From Oscillospiraceae bacterium (GTDB lineage: Bacteria; Bacillota; Clostridia; Oscillospirales; Acutalibacteraceae), in contig SVOX01000063.1 in assembly GCA_015066165.1 (NCBI GenBank), positions 1 through 8,412 on the forward strand: DNA of 8,412 nt, written 5' to 3'. Shown here piece by piece: positions 7,042-8,412 of the stretch (positions are counted from its first letter, which is position 1; each line of letters starts with the position of its first letter). The position numbers were made by a program, and so were the translations under genes. The notes below the pieces were generated by a model. It had not been told where the DNA came from and made no database searches. It saw nothing but the letters and a program-made list of their open reading frames with translations.

Positions 7042-7683
7042 TTATTTTTGCCAAAGTCCACGTAGGAATTCGGCGGTTTCGGGGCTTTGTGCCCCTTTTT
7101 TGTTTACTAAACTACCCGTTGCAGACTGCTCTGCATCGAATTGATTTTTTACACTTGCTTTTATTGCAAGTTGTTGCTTGTGAAGGTATCTTAAATATTC
7201 ATCAAGCAATAATGTACCCTTTAATTTTGCAGATTCGACAACGCTTTGCGGCAAATCTTCAACCGTTTTAATTTTGGGGAAGTTTTCACTCACTTCCGAA
7301 AATTTTAACCGGTCGCAAGGGTTAGAATTTTCAAGTTTTAAAATATGCTCGGCAAATTCTTTATCGCCGCCGCACTTTAAAAGTATTTCGTTTTCTCTAA
7401 CAGAGTTTTTTTCATTTTTAATAGATTCCAAAAACTCTGCAACACTTTTACCTTCAGCACGGGCGATAATTTTAAGCGTGTCATAATCTTTTGAAATAAC
7501 GTCGTATTTCATTCCTTTTTGCGCTAATTCCTGCGCTTTTTCCAAATCCAAATTAAAAACCTGCTTATTATATTTCACAGGAATAACAACCTCGTCCTTA
7601 ACCGAATCAGTGTTCGGTTCAACAACACAAGTTTTACTTTCATTTTCGCTTTGGTTGGCTTCATTACTAATAATATTTTCCAT
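7042..7683 (-). CDS. Putative phage scaffolding protein
   Basis: This 213-residue, highly charged and helix-rich protein is encoded immediately upstream of the capsid gene (23-nt gap). It has an acidic, probably disordered N-terminus (residues 1-32), a short segment VIPVKYNKQVFNLDLEKAQE followed by LAQKGMKYDVI, then long helices with AEFLESIKNEKNS and FAEHILKLEN, and a C-terminal tail ending in SPETAEFLRGLWQK. The 'VKYN-x-x-x-x-x-L-x-x-x-x-A-x-x-LAQKGM-x-YD' pattern recalls scaffold-like proteins of clostridial phages. Such proteins form the transient inner core on which coat subunits assemble, and their C-terminal helix commonly contacts the coat. The start is set by AAGGAG (7698-7693), which begins in the stop codon of the preceding 58-aa gene. 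Position and composition carry the call; sequence similarity is only by recollection. Confidence 0.75.
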   Translation of the reverse strand: MENIISNEANQSENESKTCVVEPNTDSVKDEVVIPVKYNKQVFNLDLEKAQELAQKGMKYDVISKDYDTLKIIARAEGKSVAEFLESIKNEKNSVRENEILLKCGGDKEFAEHILKLENSNPCDRLKFSEVSENFPKIKTVEDLPQSVVESAKLKGTLLLDEYLRYLHKQQLAIKASVKNQFDAEQSATGSLVNKKGAQSPETAEFLRGLWQK

Positions 7684-7697
7684 TTAAAATTTCTCCT

Positions 7698-7874
7698 TCA
7701 TTGCTGAACACTTCCGTCATAATTAAGGAAGTTTTGGTACTCTTTTTCAATTGTTTGCAAGTTTTCATTTTGCTTTGTTTTAGGTTTTGCTTTCTTTTGA
7801 TTGACTTTTTTTGTTCCAAATATAAAGCCCAAAAAGAAAGCCGTTACCACAGTAAAAATTATTAAAAAAATCAT
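7698..7874 (-). CDS. Small single-pass membrane protein between terminase and scaffold genes, function unknown
   Basis: This is a short gene of 58 codons plus stop. The ATG overlaps the terminase stop in an ATGA junction (7874-7871), a strong sign of coupled translation, and its TGA (7700-7698) abuts the scaffold Shine-Dalgarno. The product begins with a hydrophobic helix (residues 2-20, IFLIIFTVVTAFFLGFIFG), then a lysine/glutamine-rich linker (TKKVNQKKAKPKTKQNEN) and a short conserved-looking end, EYQNFLNYDGSVQQ. It would be anchored in the cytoplasmic membrane with a cytosolic tail, or be a minor virion component. I do not recognise a characterised family. Small phage proteins with an N-terminal membrane helix and a 'NFL-x-YDG' ending do occur near terminase and head genes in Firmicute phages, but that is from memory and no function is attached. 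Confidence 0.83.
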   Translation of the reverse strand: MIFLIIFTVVTAFFLGFIFGTKKVNQKKAKPKTKQNENLQTIEKEYQNFLNYDGSVQQ

Positions 7875-8412
7875 ATATCCCAGCCCCCATTAAAGTCATT
7901 TTTATTAATTATGCCTGTTGAAACAATTATTTCTTCTCTTTTTGGTTTAAAAAATTTTACGTCACAAAAAGCATATCGAAGCGCATCGCAAAGATGATTT
8001 TCACTATCTTTTGGCATTTTAAGACCGTTTTCGTTACGCTTATTGTCGTAAACATAAGAAGAAAGTTCTCTAATCATATTCACACAAGCAGGACTTACTG
8101 TGATTTGGTATTCACATATAGCCGAAATACCATTTAAAATACTGTCACGCCCCTTTTGCGACGGAGTAATTCTTGAAATACCTAACCGTCTTAAATCGTC
8201 GTTAGACTTGGGCTCTGCACAGTCGGCACGTATGCGTTCTTTTGAAAATCCCATTTCTGTAATTTTCTTTGCAATATCGCAGTTAAGCATACGTTTTTGA
8301 TAAAATTCACTGTAAATATAAATTTGTTTTTTTATGGGGTTGGCTTTAAAAGCCACAAAGGCGGTTGGGTCATTGGTATATCCGTAGTCAAGTCCAAAGA
8401 AACTTTTCCACA
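7871..8412 (-). CDS. terL: Phage terminase large subunit, C-terminal nuclease domain (5' end outside window)
   Basis: Terminase cuts concatemeric phage DNA and drives it into the prohead through the portal. Only the last 179 residues are present; the ATPase half lies beyond the right edge and the frame is open from 8410. The RNase H-like nuclease core is clear: FFGLDYGYTNDPTAFV with the first metal Asp (visible residue 8), RADCAEPKS with the second Asp (visible residue 63), SQKGRDSILNGI, and NHLCDALRYAF with the last Asp (visible residue 142). This matches the Terminase_3C type of phage large subunits. All three acidic positions are intact, so the nuclease is likely functional. The gene ends in TGA overlapping the start of the next small gene. 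A GTG at 8356 is inside the conserved motif region and is not a credible start. Confidence 0.94.
   Translation of the reverse strand, partial: WKSFFGLDYGYTNDPTAFVAFKANPIKKQIYIYSEFYQKRMLNCDIAKKITEMGFSKERIRADCAEPKSNDDLRRLGISRITPSQKGRDSILNGISAICEYQITVSPACVNMIRELSSYVYDNKRNENGLKMPKDSENHLCDALRYAFCDVKFFKPKREEIIVSTGIINKNDFNGGWDI

Larger units (their letters stand above)
433..8412 (-). mobile_element. Prophage (or phage-derived element) late morphogenesis region, podovirus-like, extends past the right edge
   Basis: Nine co-directional minus-strand genes, all open, encode terminase, small membrane protein, scaffold, capsid, portal, adaptor, tail hub, lipoprotein hydrolase and holin-associated-type protein. 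Most junctions are overlaps or short gaps, the longest gap being 52 nt. Head-assembly proteins without a tape measure, major tail protein, sheath or baseplate suggest a short-tailed virion. The left boundary must lie between the gpmI stop (389) and about 433, since gpmI is a chromosomal gene. No integrase, repressor or attachment-site repeat is inside the window, so the right half of the element (small terminase, replication, lysogeny genes) would have to lie to the right. A domesticated capsid cassette is an alternative to a complete prophage. Confidence 0.87.

Noticed and set aside
1..8412. CRISPR array, tandem repeats or insertion sequence
   Set aside because: No regularly spaced repeats, transposase motifs or long terminal inverted repeats were noticed by reading both strands.

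Overview
The window looks like the chromosome of an AT-rich Clostridia-type Firmicute (probably a gut member of the Oscillospiraceae/Eubacteriales, inferred from protein flavour and composition only). It carries the late morphogenesis genes of a prophage or phage-derived element. The host part is the 3' end of gpmI (cofactor-independent phosphoglycerate mutase) on the + strand at the left edge. Everything from 433 to the right edge is one tightly packed minus-strand operon of phage genes, read right to left.

In transcription order the operon encodes: the C-terminal nuclease half of the large terminase (8412-7871, 5' end outside the window); a 58-aa membrane-anchored small protein (7874-7698); a putative scaffolding protein (7683-7042); a HK97-like major capsid protein with a C-terminal Ig-like domain (7018-5852); a portal protein (5799-4216); a 113-aa putative head-tail adaptor (4226-3885); a 680-aa tail hub/stabilisation-type protein (3872-1830); a 382-aa lipoprotein of the glycosyl-hydrolase-like 10 (YngK/DigH) family (1826-678); and an 80-aa membrane plus coiled-coil protein of the kind found with phage holins (675-433). 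Genes overlap or sit 3 to 52 nt apart. Most have a clear AAGGAG-type ribosome binding site, and no internal promoter is evident. The operon and gpmI converge on one perfect 14-bp hairpin that can terminate transcription both ways.

Packaging motor, scaffold, coat, portal, adaptor and hub together build a DNA-filled head with a short tail, so the layout points to podovirus-like morphology: no tape measure, major tail protein or sheath is present. The last two genes occupy the usual lysis position, but the enzyme is a predicted lipoprotein glycosidase and not a standard endolysin. Points that stand out are the portal gene lying after the capsid gene, the Ig-like domain on the capsid protein, a GAAA-capped hairpin between capsid and portal genes, the lipoprotein hydrolase, the lack of recognisable receptor-binding or ejection genes, and a one-base frameshift in gpmI about 100 nt before its end.
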